A DNA stretch of 64,000 nt. Origin: an uncultured Spartobacteria bacterium. GTDB taxonomy: Bacteria > Verrucomicrobiota > Verrucomicrobiia > Chthoniobacterales > JAATET01. The translations under genes were made by a program, and so were the position numbers. The notes beneath the pieces were generated by a model that ran no database searches, was not told the origin of the DNA, and saw nothing but the letters and a program-made list of their open reading frames with translations. The stretch is from NCBI GenBank assembly GCA_937901895.1, contig CALGTD010000202.1, forward strand, positions 29,416 to 93,415, written 5' to 3'. Below, piece by piece: positions 51,328 through 60,199 of the stretch (its first letter is position 1; every line of letters begins with the position of its first letter).

Positions 51328-53246
51328 AAGCGGCCGCTATCATTACGTTGCTGTCTTGCATGGCGTTGTCACAAGCCATAGCTGCATTTCCAAGATTCCT
51401 GCAAGTTGAGACAACGACAGGTAACACTCAGAATTCTACGTTGTCGTTGAGTAAGCCCATTAAAGACGCACTGGACCAAGGGGCGAACGCCATTTTCATA
51501 GCGGCGGCCGGCCCGATGAACGGAACGGGGGGGACGACAATCGTTGTAAAGGCGAGAACGCGCAACTATTCAGGTTCGGGATGGGATTGGCAGGAGGAGA
51601 TCCGCACATCACAATACCAAGGGGCGGCTGTTGTTTTCACTGATATAAGTGTCGAGGGTAATAAGATCTTTGCTAAATGGGCAAAGTTCGAGTCGACGGG
51701 ATGGAATTTTTATACGTGGGGAGGCAACTCAACGACAGCTGCGATGGCGGCTGTGGAGCAAGCGTCAAAAAAGAATCTTTCTGCGGGGTATATCAATATC
51801 GCCAGCATGCAGGTGACCTTCACCCAATCAGTAAGCCCAATTGGGTTTACAAAGGGTTCTACAGAAGCATTCGGCGCTCCCTACAGAATACCCCCCCCAC
51901 CAGAACCGGATAAACCGGATACCCAAAATGGGGCGATCCGACTGAACAAAGCATATCAACGACAAGGGCTTTGGGTCCGGGGCGACGCATGGGTGAACAA
52001 CTCAGTCCAAATGCGTGTTCGCTACAAAGGGACCAATGGTGAATTCAACGCAAACATTCTAAGTCCATATCCTATTCCTGCTGCCGCAAATCCGAGACGA
52101 ATACCTGCCAATCAACCCGAGCGGTATGAATTTGCCGTCACGGCTCCTAATTTCTCAACGGTCTATCGTCTTGAAGCCAACAATGGGAGCGGTAACTGGA
52201 GCAATATCGATACTGTCCGCTTAACATTCTATACGCCAGAAATCGATTCTTTCGGACCGGAGACGGCGGACCAATTAGCCAAGTTGGCGGATGGGATTCA
52301 TCGGACACGCCTCGATACGCATGCAACATTCGTCAACGCAACATCTGGGTTTGTCGACACTGGCGACCCCGGAGAAAAGATGACGAACGTCTATATCTAC
52401 AAACCGGGTGATACATCATGGGGTTACAGGCTCTTTAATGAAAACGGCCAGGCGGTCGGAAACTATTCTGATGAAACCACTGCCGCACGTGCCTTTTACA
52501 ACCTCACATACAACGGCTCCGTTGCTACCGGATTTCCTGTGAACACTTTCCGGTCCATGGACCTCAACCCGCAAACATTCCTTGGCGGAAGCATACTGAG
52601 TGCGGTGACGAGTGCGAATGCGCCAGTGCTCTTTCGTTTTGGAACAAGTTTCAAAGGGGTCCGCAATCAGAACCATTGGTCAAATCTCCAGCAAAACACC
52701 GCGGTTCCCTGGCATTCATCTAGTAACTTCCAAGTGGTGCCCTTGGCCTCTGGAACAATCTCCTTTGGGGGCGGGGGATCAACGTCGTTCACGCAAGGCG
52801 AGACAAAGACTCCGAACATCACGATTTCGAGCCCATCAACCACGGTAACCGCAAATATCACGAACCAGTATCCGAACAGTTTTTCGGTTCTCGCGGTGGG
52901 ACCGGCCGATGGAATAGCCGAGCCGGTGCAAGTCGCGACCAACTATCCCGCTGGGGGATCTCAACTCACGGCGAACCTTTCGACATACTTCAATGGCAAG
53001 CCGGCCGGTCACTATTGGGTCTATCTGCTTGGTTATACCCCGCTTGATCGCCGTGATCTCGGGAATGTTGTCGATAGTCGTCTCGTCGTTACATTCTCAG
53101 GCAATAATCCAAAAACGTCGGGCGGCGACATCTGGAATCACCCGACGAAGGGGAGTTACCCCTATGGATGGGTAAACCTTGCGTCGATCCGGTTCTATTA
53201 CAGTGGCACGGTTGACGTGAAGGCATCGATCATTACGGACAAATAA
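51324..53246 (+). CDS. Large exported adhesin-like protein
   Basis: 640 residues, signal peptide IITLLSCMALSQAIAA. The mature protein is rich in N, T, S, G, Y and W, with repeated beta-strand patterns (WDWQEEIRTSQYQGAAVVFT; GLWVRGDAWVNNSVQMRVRY; INIASMQVTFTQSV; VNLASIRFYYSGTVDV). The phrase IxxASxxxxxxxSV near 150 and again at the C-terminus suggests two homologous beta domains. A run of eight C (51891-51898) encodes PPPP and could slip. It may be a pilus-tip or surface adhesin, but the family is not recognised. It is coupled to the CAP-like gene by ATGA. Confidence 0.6.
   Translation: MKAAAIITLLSCMALSQAIAAFPRFLQVETTTGNTQNSTLSLSKPIKDALDQGANAIFIAAAGPMNGTGGTTIVVKARTRNYSGSGWDWQEEIRTSQYQGAAVVFTDISVEGNKIFAKWAKFESTGWNFYTWGGNSTTAAMAAVEQASKKNLSAGYINIASMQVTFTQSVSPIGFTKGSTEAFGAPYRIPPPPEPDKPDTQNGAIRLNKAYQRQGLWVRGDAWVNNSVQMRVRYKGTNGEFNANILSPYPIPAAANPRRIPANQPERYEFAVTAPNFSTVYRLEANNGSGNWSNIDTVRLTFYTPEIDSFGPETADQLAKLADGIHRTRLDTHATFVNATSGFVDTGDPGEKMTNVYIYKPGDTSWGYRLFNENGQAVGNYSDETTAARAFYNLTYNGSVATGFPVNTFRSMDLNPQTFLGGSILSAVTSANAPVLFRFGTSFKGVRNQNHWSNLQQNTAVPWHSSSNFQVVPLASGTISFGGGGSTSFTQGETKTPNITISSPSTTVTANITNQYPNSFSVLAVGPADGIAEPVQVATNYPAGGSQLTANLSTYFNGKPAGHYWVYLLGYTPLDRRDLGNVVDSRLVVTFSGNNPKTSGGDIWNHPTKGSYPYGWVNLASIRFYYSGTVDVKASIITDK
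51891..51898 (+). repeat. Eight-C homopolymer in adhesin-like gene
   Basis: C8 run in the codons for a short proline linker (RIPPPPEPD); a length change would truncate the protein after about residue 190. Confidence 0.9.
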
Positions 53247-53351
53247 CGCGATCGCGTTGATTGTAGGGTGAGGAGACCTCGCCTCGTGAGAGGGCAGTGA
53301 TCGGCTGAGAAAAACGAACGGGATACCCAAAAAAAAGATAAGGGGAACCCG

Positions 53352-53379
53352 TTGACGTTTCTACCGGGGAGCCTACGAT
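53352..53379 (+). promoter_or_regulatory. Promoter of prepilin genes
   Basis: TTGACG (53352-53357), 16-base spacer, TACGAT (53374-53379). The leader to the ATG at 53401 is about 15 bases. The preceding 100 bases (53247-53351) hold no gene that I can see. Confidence 0.6.
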
Positions 53380-53400
53380 TATCGGGAAACCACATCTACC

Positions 53401-53922
53401 ATGATGACCCATACTCCATCCCATCCACAGCGTCGTGGGCTTTTTGCGAAACTCACCGACCTGTTCTCGTCCACCAAGTCCGCATCTGACGACGCGGGGA
53501 AGGCGCCTGCCGATTACCATCCGATCCGGCGGCGTCGTAATGCAGGCTACACCCTCCTCGAGGTTGTCATCGTGCTCATCGTGATCGGTGTGCTGGCAAT
53601 GCTCGTCGCGCCGTCCGTCATGGCCTGGGTGCAGGCATCCAGTGCTGAAACGTGCAAGTCGAACCAGGCGTTGGTGCAGACGACGATGCGCGCTTACGCG
53701 GGACTAACGAAGAAAAAGGTCGGCGACAACCTGGCCTATACGGAATTCATGGGCAATCAGGCCAACCATCTGATCCCGATTCCGAAGTGCCCGTCCATTG
53801 GCGGAAACAACTACACCTATGGCACGACGGTTCCGAACATCGGAACGAAATACGCAACCTGCGCGACTCAGTTGACCAACTCGCTCATCAATCACGTTCC
53901 GAGCGACACATCGACTTGGTGA
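53401..53922 (+). CDS. Type IV prepilin with unusually long leader
   Basis: 173 residues. The leader is about 49 residues (ending RRRRNAG), far longer than the 5-15 usual for type IVa prepilins. The mature part starts YTLLEVVIVLIVIGVLAMLV with Glu5 and a long helix. The C-terminal head (about 100 residues) contains four Cys (SAETCKSN, PKCPS and ATCATQ). It has its own promoter and a paralog next to it, so it is a good candidate for the main pilus subunit. Probably transcribed with the gene at 53976 up to the terminator at 54434-54460. Confidence 0.9.
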   Translation: MMTHTPSHPQRRGLFAKLTDLFSSTKSASDDAGKAPADYHPIRRRRNAGYTLLEVVIVLIVIGVLAMLVAPSVMAWVQASSAETCKSNQALVQTTMRAYAGLTKKKVGDNLAYTEFMGNQANHLIPIPKCPSIGGNNYTYGTTVPNIGTKYATCATQLTNSLINHVPSDTSTW

Positions 53923-53975
53923 ACGTTGGTTGATTCGCTCATGATGGGACGGACGTCTCGAACAGGGCAGTCCTG

Positions 53976-54389
53976 ATGGAGCGACGCGCTTCTATTGCTA
54001 CATCACCACGACACGGCGAATCCGGGGTGACTCTCCTCGAGATGATGGTCGTGCTCGTGGTGATTGGCATTCTAGCCTCGCTCATATCCCCAATCGTTTC
54101 CGGTTGGTTGCGGCGTTCTGGAGAGAAGACCTGCATCGCGAACCTGATGCAGATTCAGACGAATATGCGTGCATTCGCTGCTTTGAAGAAGATTCCCGTG
54201 GGCGGGGCTCTGACTCACTCGCAGTTCATTGGTGCCACTAATTCGTTGATGTCAGCCCCAGAGTGTCCCTCTGGCAAAAATGCTTACGCATACCTTACCA
54301 GCGTGCCACCTCCGCATACTGCTTATGCGAGCTGCACGGCCGTCCCGGACCTTCACTACGCGAAGGATGACGATCAGTTTCCTCCGTGA
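53976..54389 (+). CDS. Type IV prepilin, paralog of the preceding gene
   Basis: 137 residues from the ATG at 53976. Leader of about 17 residues ending GESG, then VTLLEMMVVLVVIGILASLI with Glu5. Shared features with the preceding gene are the GEKTCIANLMQIQTNMRAFA segment (compare SSAETCKSNQALVQTTMRAY), ECPSG and the YASCTA tail. These four cysteines at matching places show a tandem duplication. It may be a second major subunit or a variant. A terminator follows 45 bases after the stop. Confidence 0.88.
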   Translation: MERRASIATSPRHGESGVTLLEMMVVLVVIGILASLISPIVSGWLRRSGEKTCIANLMQIQTNMRAFAALKKIPVGGALTHSQFIGATNSLMSAPECPSGKNAYAYLTSVPPPHTAYASCTAVPDLHYAKDDDQFPP

Positions 54390-54433
54390 CTGACTGTTGA
54401 AGTCACCGATTGAAACCCATACGAGCACATGAC

Positions 54434-54460
54434 AAAGCCGGCGAGTGATCGCCGGCTTTT
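54434..54460. terminator. Terminator after the prepilin genes
   Basis: Perfect 11-bp stem (54434-54444 with 54449-54459), four-base loop, TTTT at the plus-strand end; it is weaker in the other direction. The following 190 bases to 54652 hold no gene; a small hairpin (54590-54608) may end the opposite operon. Confidence 0.88.
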
Positions 54461-54652
54461 CGTTGTTCATTGCCATCGATCAGGCTGAACGTGGTGATCC
54501 AAGCGTGATGGGGCAAATTGCCTCGATATGCGTCCCAGGATGATGAGAGCCATCCATTGGGCCCGTGGGACTCTATTCCACGATAAGTGCCGGCTCAGGT
54601 TCAGCCGGTAGAGCTGATGAGAAACCGATCCTTGAGGAAGAAAAAGGCCGAG

Positions 54653-55363
54653 TTACCGCGAGGATCGACGAGAAACGCGGTGCCGGACAATCGCCGCAAC
54701 GCCGATACCTGTTAGAAACAACAAGGCCGCTGACGGCTCGGGAATGGGCGTTACCGAATACTCGACGTCGCCAACGAATGACCGAGAAAATGGCGGGGTG
54801 CCCCAGACTTCTGAAAGACCCCCCGTTCCGTCGAATACCATCTTATAGCGTCCCGGTCCGATTTGGATCGTGCTTCCAACGGCGAAGGATCCGATAAGTT
54901 GCTCGTCACGATACAGGGAGAGGACCGGATATTCATCATCACTCCCGGACGTCGTGACAGATCCAGTGATTGTGAGTTTTGCCGAACCGCTCAGAGTGAA
55001 AAGAACCCGGAGGTAATTGCTCACATCAGCGCGTGCGAGAATATCACCGTCGCTCCGGACATTGATATCCGTGCCGAACGAGTAGTGCCCCGACAGGTTG
55101 GCATCATCAAAGATGATGGTCGTATAGTGGTAGAGCATCGCCGATGCGCTCGACGGTTCTTTGTAAGCGAAACTACCATGCCGGCCGCCAACGAAGTCTT
55201 CGAGTTTATCGTTGGTGCGATCGATGAGGTCTCCCTGTATGTCATCAACGATCGAGAGTGCGTAGAGCCGCTGATGCACTGAGACGTCGGAGATAGCAGC
55301 TGCAAATATTGTTGAACCCGACGCGAGAACGACTGCGACGCAGATGGAGGTGGCTATTTTCAT
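54653..55363 (-). CDS. PEP-CTERM sorted exported protein
   Basis: 236 residues, start overlapping the upstream stop (ATGA). Signal peptide SICVAVVLASGSTIFAA. The C-terminus is a PEP-CTERM signal: PIPEPSAALLFLTGIGVAAI followed by a basic VRHRVSRRSSR. Exosortase would cut here and pass the protein to the cell surface or extracellular matrix. The middle is rich in S, D and Y and beta-like. The exosortase is not in this window. It is the last gene of the PilT operon. Confidence 0.88.
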   Translation of the reverse strand: MKIATSICVAVVLASGSTIFAAAISDVSVHQRLYALSIVDDIQGDLIDRTNDKLEDFVGGRHGSFAYKEPSSASAMLYHYTTIIFDDANLSGHYSFGTDINVRSDGDILARADVSNYLRVLFTLSGSAKLTITGSVTTSGSDDEYPVLSLYRDEQLIGSFAVGSTIQIGPGRYKMVFDGTGGLSEVWGTPPFSRSFVGDVEYSVTPIPEPSAALLFLTGIGVAAIVRHRVSRRSSR

Positions 55364-56865
55364 CGTGTTGAGGAGGGCGCGTGTGTTGCTGCAATCTGAA
55401 TCGAGGGTCTTCGGATCGGACGAGGGACCATTCTTCCCTCAGGAATAGATACGCCTTCCTCATGGTAGATCGCGTCGGCGTTCACTCCCCAAGGAGACGA
55501 CCGCAGCGGCGCTCCGATATTCTCCGCGGCGATCATCGCGGTCATCATCGAATGATCCTGATTGTTGTATTTGTGCATCCCGTTTCGTCCGGCGACCTGG
55601 AGGTTGGAGAAACGGGAGAGGTAGTCGACAATCGTGCGGACGTTGTCCTGGTATTGCTCGTCGTAGACGGGATAAGCCTTTTCAGTGCGAACAACGCATC
55701 CGTCCATAACGTGCGCATCGCCAATGAGGCCGAGGGCTTTGAGCTCCGTCTTCGCGAGCTCGAGCAGCTTGCAATCCGGAAGTGTCCAAAGGTCGTCCCC
55801 CTCAAAGCAGAAATACTCAAGACCAAGGCATGTCGCACCTTTCAGCGGAACGAGGTCCTTTGACCAATTATTGAAGTTCTGAATCCGTCCGACCTTTACG
55901 GTGGGGTCGTGGATATAGATCCAGTTGTCCGAAAACAGGTCAGGCTCATCGAGGATTACGGCGACGGTGATGAAGTCGCGATATTTCAGTGAGTTGGCTG
56001 CCCGCAGAACATTCGGGGGCGCCTTGGGATAGAGAGCTTGGGCGCAGTCGCGTAGAGGCATCGAGATTATGAACTCGTCGCCTTCAACGCGATTGCGCTG
56101 CCCTCTCTCGTCGACAGCAACAACTGCCGTTACTCTCTCTCCACTTGTTTCGATCGAAACGACATTGGACCCCATGGTTACCAGGCCGCCCGCCGCGAGA
56201 ATGTCGTCACGGGTCTTCTCCCACATCTGTCCGGGTCCAAGCCGCGGATACTCGAAGGTTTCGATGAGTGAAGTGATGTTACCCCTATTGAATCCAAGCG
56301 CCGTAGTGATCGCGTTGAGCAGAGAGAGGTTCTTGATCCGTTGAGCCGCCCAGTCGGCGCTGATTTCGTCGCATGACATCCCCCAGACCTTTTCTGTGTA
56401 GGTCTTGAAAAACGTGTCAAAGAGGGCGCGGCCAAAACGGTTTGTTACCCAGTCAGCGAAGGAACGCTCTGGTTTTATCGGGCGAAACTTCGCTTTGACG
56501 TAACTTGCAATGCAAACCGCGCTCCGAAACAGTCCGAGATTGAGTAACGCCTGAAGAGGTTTAAGCGGGTAGTCGTAAAACCGGCGCCGGTAGTAAATGC
56601 GCGACTGCCGCTGAACGCGGATAAAGTCCTTTCCGAGACGTCGGCGCCACCATTCCACGACGCGCTTGTTCTTGGAAAAGAACCGATGCCCACCAATGTC
56701 AAAACGGAAGCCATTCCAGACGACGGTGCGCGAGATCCCACCAACGTAATGCGGATCCTTCTCGAGGACATGAACGAGATGTCCGCGTTCAATGCATGTT
56801 GTGGCGGCTGTGAGCCCAGCCGGTCCGCCTCCAATAATTACGACTCTACGTTTACGCGTCTTCAT
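55360..56865 (-). CDS. FAD-dependent amine-oxidase / UDP-galactopyranose-mutase-like enzyme
   Basis: 501 residues. N-terminal dinucleotide-binding motif VVIIGGGPAGLTAA and a second flavin contact GGHRFFSKN. The middle WTYTEKVWG-like region (FFKTYTEKVWGMSCDEI) and C-terminal NNQDHSMMTAMIAAENI fit the group of FAD proteins that includes UDP-galactopyranose mutase and related sugar or polyprenyl oxidoreductases. It probably modifies a sugar-linked substrate used by the neighbouring STT3-like enzyme. It overlaps that gene by 14 bases. The family is firm; the substrate is not. Confidence 0.82.
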   Translation of the reverse strand: MKTRKRRVVIIGGGPAGLTAATTCIERGHLVHVLEKDPHYVGGISRTVVWNGFRFDIGGHRFFSKNKRVVEWWRRRLGKDFIRVQRQSRIYYRRRFYDYPLKPLQALLNLGLFRSAVCIASYVKAKFRPIKPERSFADWVTNRFGRALFDTFFKTYTEKVWGMSCDEISADWAAQRIKNLSLLNAITTALGFNRGNITSLIETFEYPRLGPGQMWEKTRDDILAAGGLVTMGSNVVSIETSGERVTAVVAVDERGQRNRVEGDEFIISMPLRDCAQALYPKAPPNVLRAANSLKYRDFITVAVILDEPDLFSDNWIYIHDPTVKVGRIQNFNNWSKDLVPLKGATCLGLEYFCFEGDDLWTLPDCKLLELAKTELKALGLIGDAHVMDGCVVRTEKAYPVYDEQYQDNVRTIVDYLSRFSNLQVAGRNGMHKYNNQDHSMMTAMIAAENIGAPLRSSPWGVNADAIYHEEGVSIPEGRMVPRPIRRPSIQIAATHAPSSTR

Positions 56866-58717
56866 TGGTTTCCTCCGTTGGCGGGAGAACGCGGTAAACC
56901 AGGAACGAGGTGCCTGCGCTACCCGCGACCAGCTTTAGCCACTTCGGGGCTTTCTCCGGGTTCTGGATGTGGTCTCCAAAGAACTCAGTTGAGAGGTAGA
57001 GTTGCTTTGGTCCGTAAAAGCTATAGGCCGCAGCTGCACTCGCATTCGCGTTGCTCGGAATGATTATGTGAGTGACGCCGGCCTCTCGAATCAGGCGTTC
57101 AGCATCGTCTGTAGATGGGCACGCAAGGATTTCGAACGCCCGCTCCATCCCTTTCGTTGATTCCCAATAACAGGTCCCGATTGTTTTCCCGCCGATGTAG
57201 TAGTTCGCGATCGTGCTTGTATCCGGATAGGAAAGAAGAACTGGAGTCGTATCTTCTGCGTCGTTGATGACCGCGCCCGCTGCCTCCCGGAGTTGTGAAT
57301 GGGATAGAAGGGCTGGATGAACCCCGAAACGGGATGCGCCGGAGGATTCCCGGAGGGTGGTAAACCATCCCGGAACAAGAGCCATCCCGAGACCGAGGAA
57401 GAACAGGCTGTTGAGTGCGCGCTGGGATGATCCCAACAAAACGGGGGCTGCAAGCGCGCAAAAGACGAGGGCCGCGAGAATCGAGAAGAGATACCACCGG
57501 CCGACAAAGAAACTCGCAATGACGAGCAACACGGTGGCGCTGGCAGCGGGAGCCAGATAACGGAGGGTTCTAACGTCCTTTTGTGAAATAATGAGAACCG
57601 CACCGAGAACCGCTGTGATCAATAGCGCTGCCGTCAGAAAGTCGGCGTCGGTGATGCAGATGATCACTTCGCTGACGGTCTGGGCCTGCCGGCGACAGAT
57701 CGGGTTGCCCGCGCTAAAGGAGTCGGGGCCGGCTAGATGCAGCAAGACGCCGAGAAGCAGCAATGCTCCGAGAATTCGAAATCGTCCATATCGGCCGCTG
57801 CTCTCCTTCGATCCGGAAGAGAATTCGGACCAGTCTGATGCCTGACGGAGCATTTCGCCGGCAATGAGGAAGCCAAGAATGAAAAACGGTCCGTTGATAT
57901 CCAGCCGCAAAGGGAAGCTCGGGAAATACTCGATGAGGTAAGCAGTAGTTGCTGTTGCGGCGCCGACATACCCGAAGTCTCGCCATTGATCCGGATTCCT
58001 AGGGCGCGAGTTATAGATGGCGACGCAAAGGCCCAGGACGAGAGCCACAATGATCGGAGCTGCAATGAATGCGCCTATCCACACCAGACATCCACAGGCG
58101 ACTGCCGAGCTCCAAATGAGGTGCCGTGCGGGCTCCTGAGGATTCCTGACGGCAGCGCAGGCGCTGGTGATTGCCCAGAAGGTTAGGAGGGCCTGCAAAC
58201 CATGGTGGTCGGGACGAAGAGGCGAAAACAGAGAGAATAGGATTGGCTGAGAGATCAGACCGAAAAACGAGATGCCGGCCGTGAGAAAACCGAACTTACG
58301 GGCGATGAGCGGAAATCCGATGACGCTCGCAAGGAGGAAAAGACACGGTGTCCAAAAGCGCCCGGCCAACTCAATGCCGCGATGCCAACTATCGCCGGAG
58401 ACAAGGGATATCAACTTGCCGATACCCATTAACGCCCACAGTGGGACTGAGCTCCAATGAACAGAACGACCGTAAGGGTAATTGTCTGACGCGTCCCAAC
58501 GTCGGCGCCACTCCCCATTTTGGGCGGCATCCTGAGCGTGATGGATCCACTCGACATCGTCGGTATCGAGGTAGATTTCCGTATTATCGAAATTCGCCTC
58601 GGTTACCAGTGTGGGCAGTGAACTGTAGCGGCAAAGCAGGAAGAAGTTCAAACATGCGGCCGCGATCAAGACGACGAGCGCAAGGATGACCCAGCGGGTA
58701 TGTGGGAGGGAGATCAC
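56852..58717 (-). CDS. STT3/PglB-like GT-C membrane glycosyltransferase
   Basis: 621 residues, GTG start at 58717 overlapping the pilT stop (GTGA). The N-terminus TDDVEWIHHAQD carries a DxD-like pair in the first exterior loop, and RPDHHGLQALLTF is a second conserved site. About ten to twelve hydrophobic helices follow, then a C-terminal exterior domain. This is the layout of STT3/PglB oligosaccharyltransferases and related GT-C enzymes. Between pilT and an FAD sugar-modifying enzyme, it may glycosylate pilins or the PEP-CTERM protein. The signature WWDxG motif is not evident, so it may be a distant type. Confidence 0.75.
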   Translation of the reverse strand: MISLPHTRWVILALVVLIAAACLNFFLLCRYSSLPTLVTEANFDNTEIYLDTDDVEWIHHAQDAAQNGEWRRRWDASDNYPYGRSVHWSSVPLWALMGIGKLISLVSGDSWHRGIELAGRFWTPCLFLLASVIGFPLIARKFGFLTAGISFFGLISQPILFSLFSPLRPDHHGLQALLTFWAITSACAAVRNPQEPARHLIWSSAVACGCLVWIGAFIAAPIIVALVLGLCVAIYNSRPRNPDQWRDFGYVGAATATTAYLIEYFPSFPLRLDINGPFFILGFLIAGEMLRQASDWSEFSSGSKESSGRYGRFRILGALLLLGVLLHLAGPDSFSAGNPICRRQAQTVSEVIICITDADFLTAALLITAVLGAVLIISQKDVRTLRYLAPAASATVLLVIASFFVGRWYLFSILAALVFCALAAPVLLGSSQRALNSLFFLGLGMALVPGWFTTLRESSGASRFGVHPALLSHSQLREAAGAVINDAEDTTPVLLSYPDTSTIANYYIGGKTIGTCYWESTKGMERAFEILACPSTDDAERLIREAGVTHIIIPSNANASAAAAYSFYGPKQLYLSTEFFGDHIQNPEKAPKWLKLVAGSAGTSFLVYRVLPPTEETNEDA

Positions 58718-60063
58718 TTTAGCCTATCGAGAGTTTCAAGGTTGTGAACGTGAGCCTCCAGGGTCTCCCTCGATATCCGGTTTTGAGCGAAGAGGTTTGT
58801 CAGGTTGTCATCCCATCTCGTGTTCACCCGGTCATTCATCCACTCGTCCAAGCCGGTTCCCTGGTTAGTCATGTAGCCAGATATCGCCCCGCGCGATTTG
58901 ATCGCTGTATTCGCCATAAATTCGTAACAAAGAACCTTCTTTGAAGAGTCAGCACGGTCGGCGAGAAGCCCTTGAGACAGAATGAAGCGAAGGTTCTGAC
59001 TAAGCTGCGTGAGAATGCCCTGGCGCTCAGTGTCAGGGAATGGCGAGATGATTCGCGAAATCGATTCAGTCGCGCTGCACGTATGAAGGGTCGCGAGAAC
59101 AAAGTGTCCAGTTTCCGCGCAATTCAATGCCGCTCGTATTGAATCGATATCCCGTAGTTCTCCGAGAATGACGATGTCCGGATGCTTCCGGAGAGCGGTC
59201 ATGATGCCGGCGTGAAATGATTGGATATCCACTCCGACCTCCTGTTGGGTTACCATTCCGGGGAGGTATTTCCGCGTCTCCTCGTCTTGGTCGGGAAGGT
59301 GGTATTCTATCGGGTCCTCTATGGTGAGGACGTGTTTGGGGAGCGTTCGGAGAATCTTCGCTGCTAACGCTGCAAGGGTGGTCGATTTACCGTTTCCAGT
59401 TGGTCCTGTGACGAGACCGATCCCGTTGGAGCGGGTCGCGAGATTGAAGAGCTGTTGGGAAAGGGCTTCGTGATAGCCAAGTTCCTCGAGTTGGGGGATC
59501 TTCTCGTAAAGGATACGCGCGGCACACGCGATGCCCTTGTAATCCCAAAAGCAATGGACACGCAGGCGCCCGATCTTCAGATCCGAGGAGAGACTGAGAA
59601 ACGAGTCACTTTTTACGGCAAAGTCTGCTTTGAGAGTTAGCCCGAGCCGTCGAAGGAACACCCGATCTTCCTCTTCATACGAGCTCTCCTCGGCATCACC
59701 TCTTGCGCCAATTCTTGCCCGATATAGAGCCAGAATGCACCCGAGGGCTTGAAGGGGACTGAGACGGTTAATCTCTGATCCGTGGGTTCCTAGATCATGA
59801 ACAATCTCGATGGTTCTGCCGACTTGAACCCGGATTGGCTGATCGCAGCGGATTTGAATGTCCGAAGCCTTTGGCCATTTCGTTAAAATATATGTGATGA
59901 CTTGAGTGCCCCACGTGATCTTGGATCTACGCTCCTCATCGGTGAGCTGCTTGATATACGTCTCCGCCAGCTGTTCACTCGACGACAACACAGGAGGAAG
60001 GATTGGATCATCTGTTGTATCCGAGGAAGAGTGGGGATCGGAAAGATCGTTGAGGTCTTGCAT
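58714..60063 (-). CDS. pilT: Type IV pilus retraction ATPase
   Basis: 449 residues from the ATG at 60063. An N-domain with SDIQIRCDQPIRVQVGRTIE is followed by Walker A TGPTGNGKSTTLAAL, Asp box LTIEDPIEYHLPD, Walker B DIVILGELRDID and His box TGHFVLATLHTCSATES. The zinc-binding cysteines of PilB are absent. The family PilT/PilU retracts pili by depolymerisation. It is longer at both ends than E. coli-type PilT (about 345). Transcribed on the opposite strand from the pilus operon, with an STT3-like gene following. Confidence 0.93.
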   Translation of the reverse strand: MQDLNDLSDPHSSSDTTDDPILPPVLSSSEQLAETYIKQLTDEERRSKITWGTQVITYILTKWPKASDIQIRCDQPIRVQVGRTIEIVHDLGTHGSEINRLSPLQALGCILALYRARIGARGDAEESSYEEEDRVFLRRLGLTLKADFAVKSDSFLSLSSDLKIGRLRVHCFWDYKGIACAARILYEKIPQLEELGYHEALSQQLFNLATRSNGIGLVTGPTGNGKSTTLAALAAKILRTLPKHVLTIEDPIEYHLPDQDEETRKYLPGMVTQQEVGVDIQSFHAGIMTALRKHPDIVILGELRDIDSIRAALNCAETGHFVLATLHTCSATESISRIISPFPDTERQGILTQLSQNLRFILSQGLLADRADSSKKVLCYEFMANTAIKSRGAISGYMTNQGTGLDEWMNDRVNTRWDDNLTNLFAQNRISRETLEAHVHNLETLDRLK

Positions 60064-60165
60064 GCGTATGGGAATGCGTTCAGCAGTATAGGAACACCTT
60101 TCTGGGAGTGCCTACTGGCCACCCATAAAAAATTTCTGTCTTCGAAGAATTCCTTTGTGGGGTAG
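60064..60165. other. Divergent region between pilT and the 60200 gene
   Basis: 102 bases. A minus-strand TATACT (near 60085-60090) could be the pilT -10, without a good -35. No coding sequence is visible. Confidence 0.35.
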
Positions 60166-60194
60166 TTGGCGTCTTGCGCGGGGGTGCCTACTCT
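60166..60194 (+). promoter_or_regulatory. Promoter of the 60200 gene (leaderless)
   Basis: TTGGCG (60166-60171), 17-base spacer, TACTCT (60189-60194). The -10 ends six bases before the GTG at 60200. Confidence 0.6.
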
Positions 60195-60199
60195 GTGGC

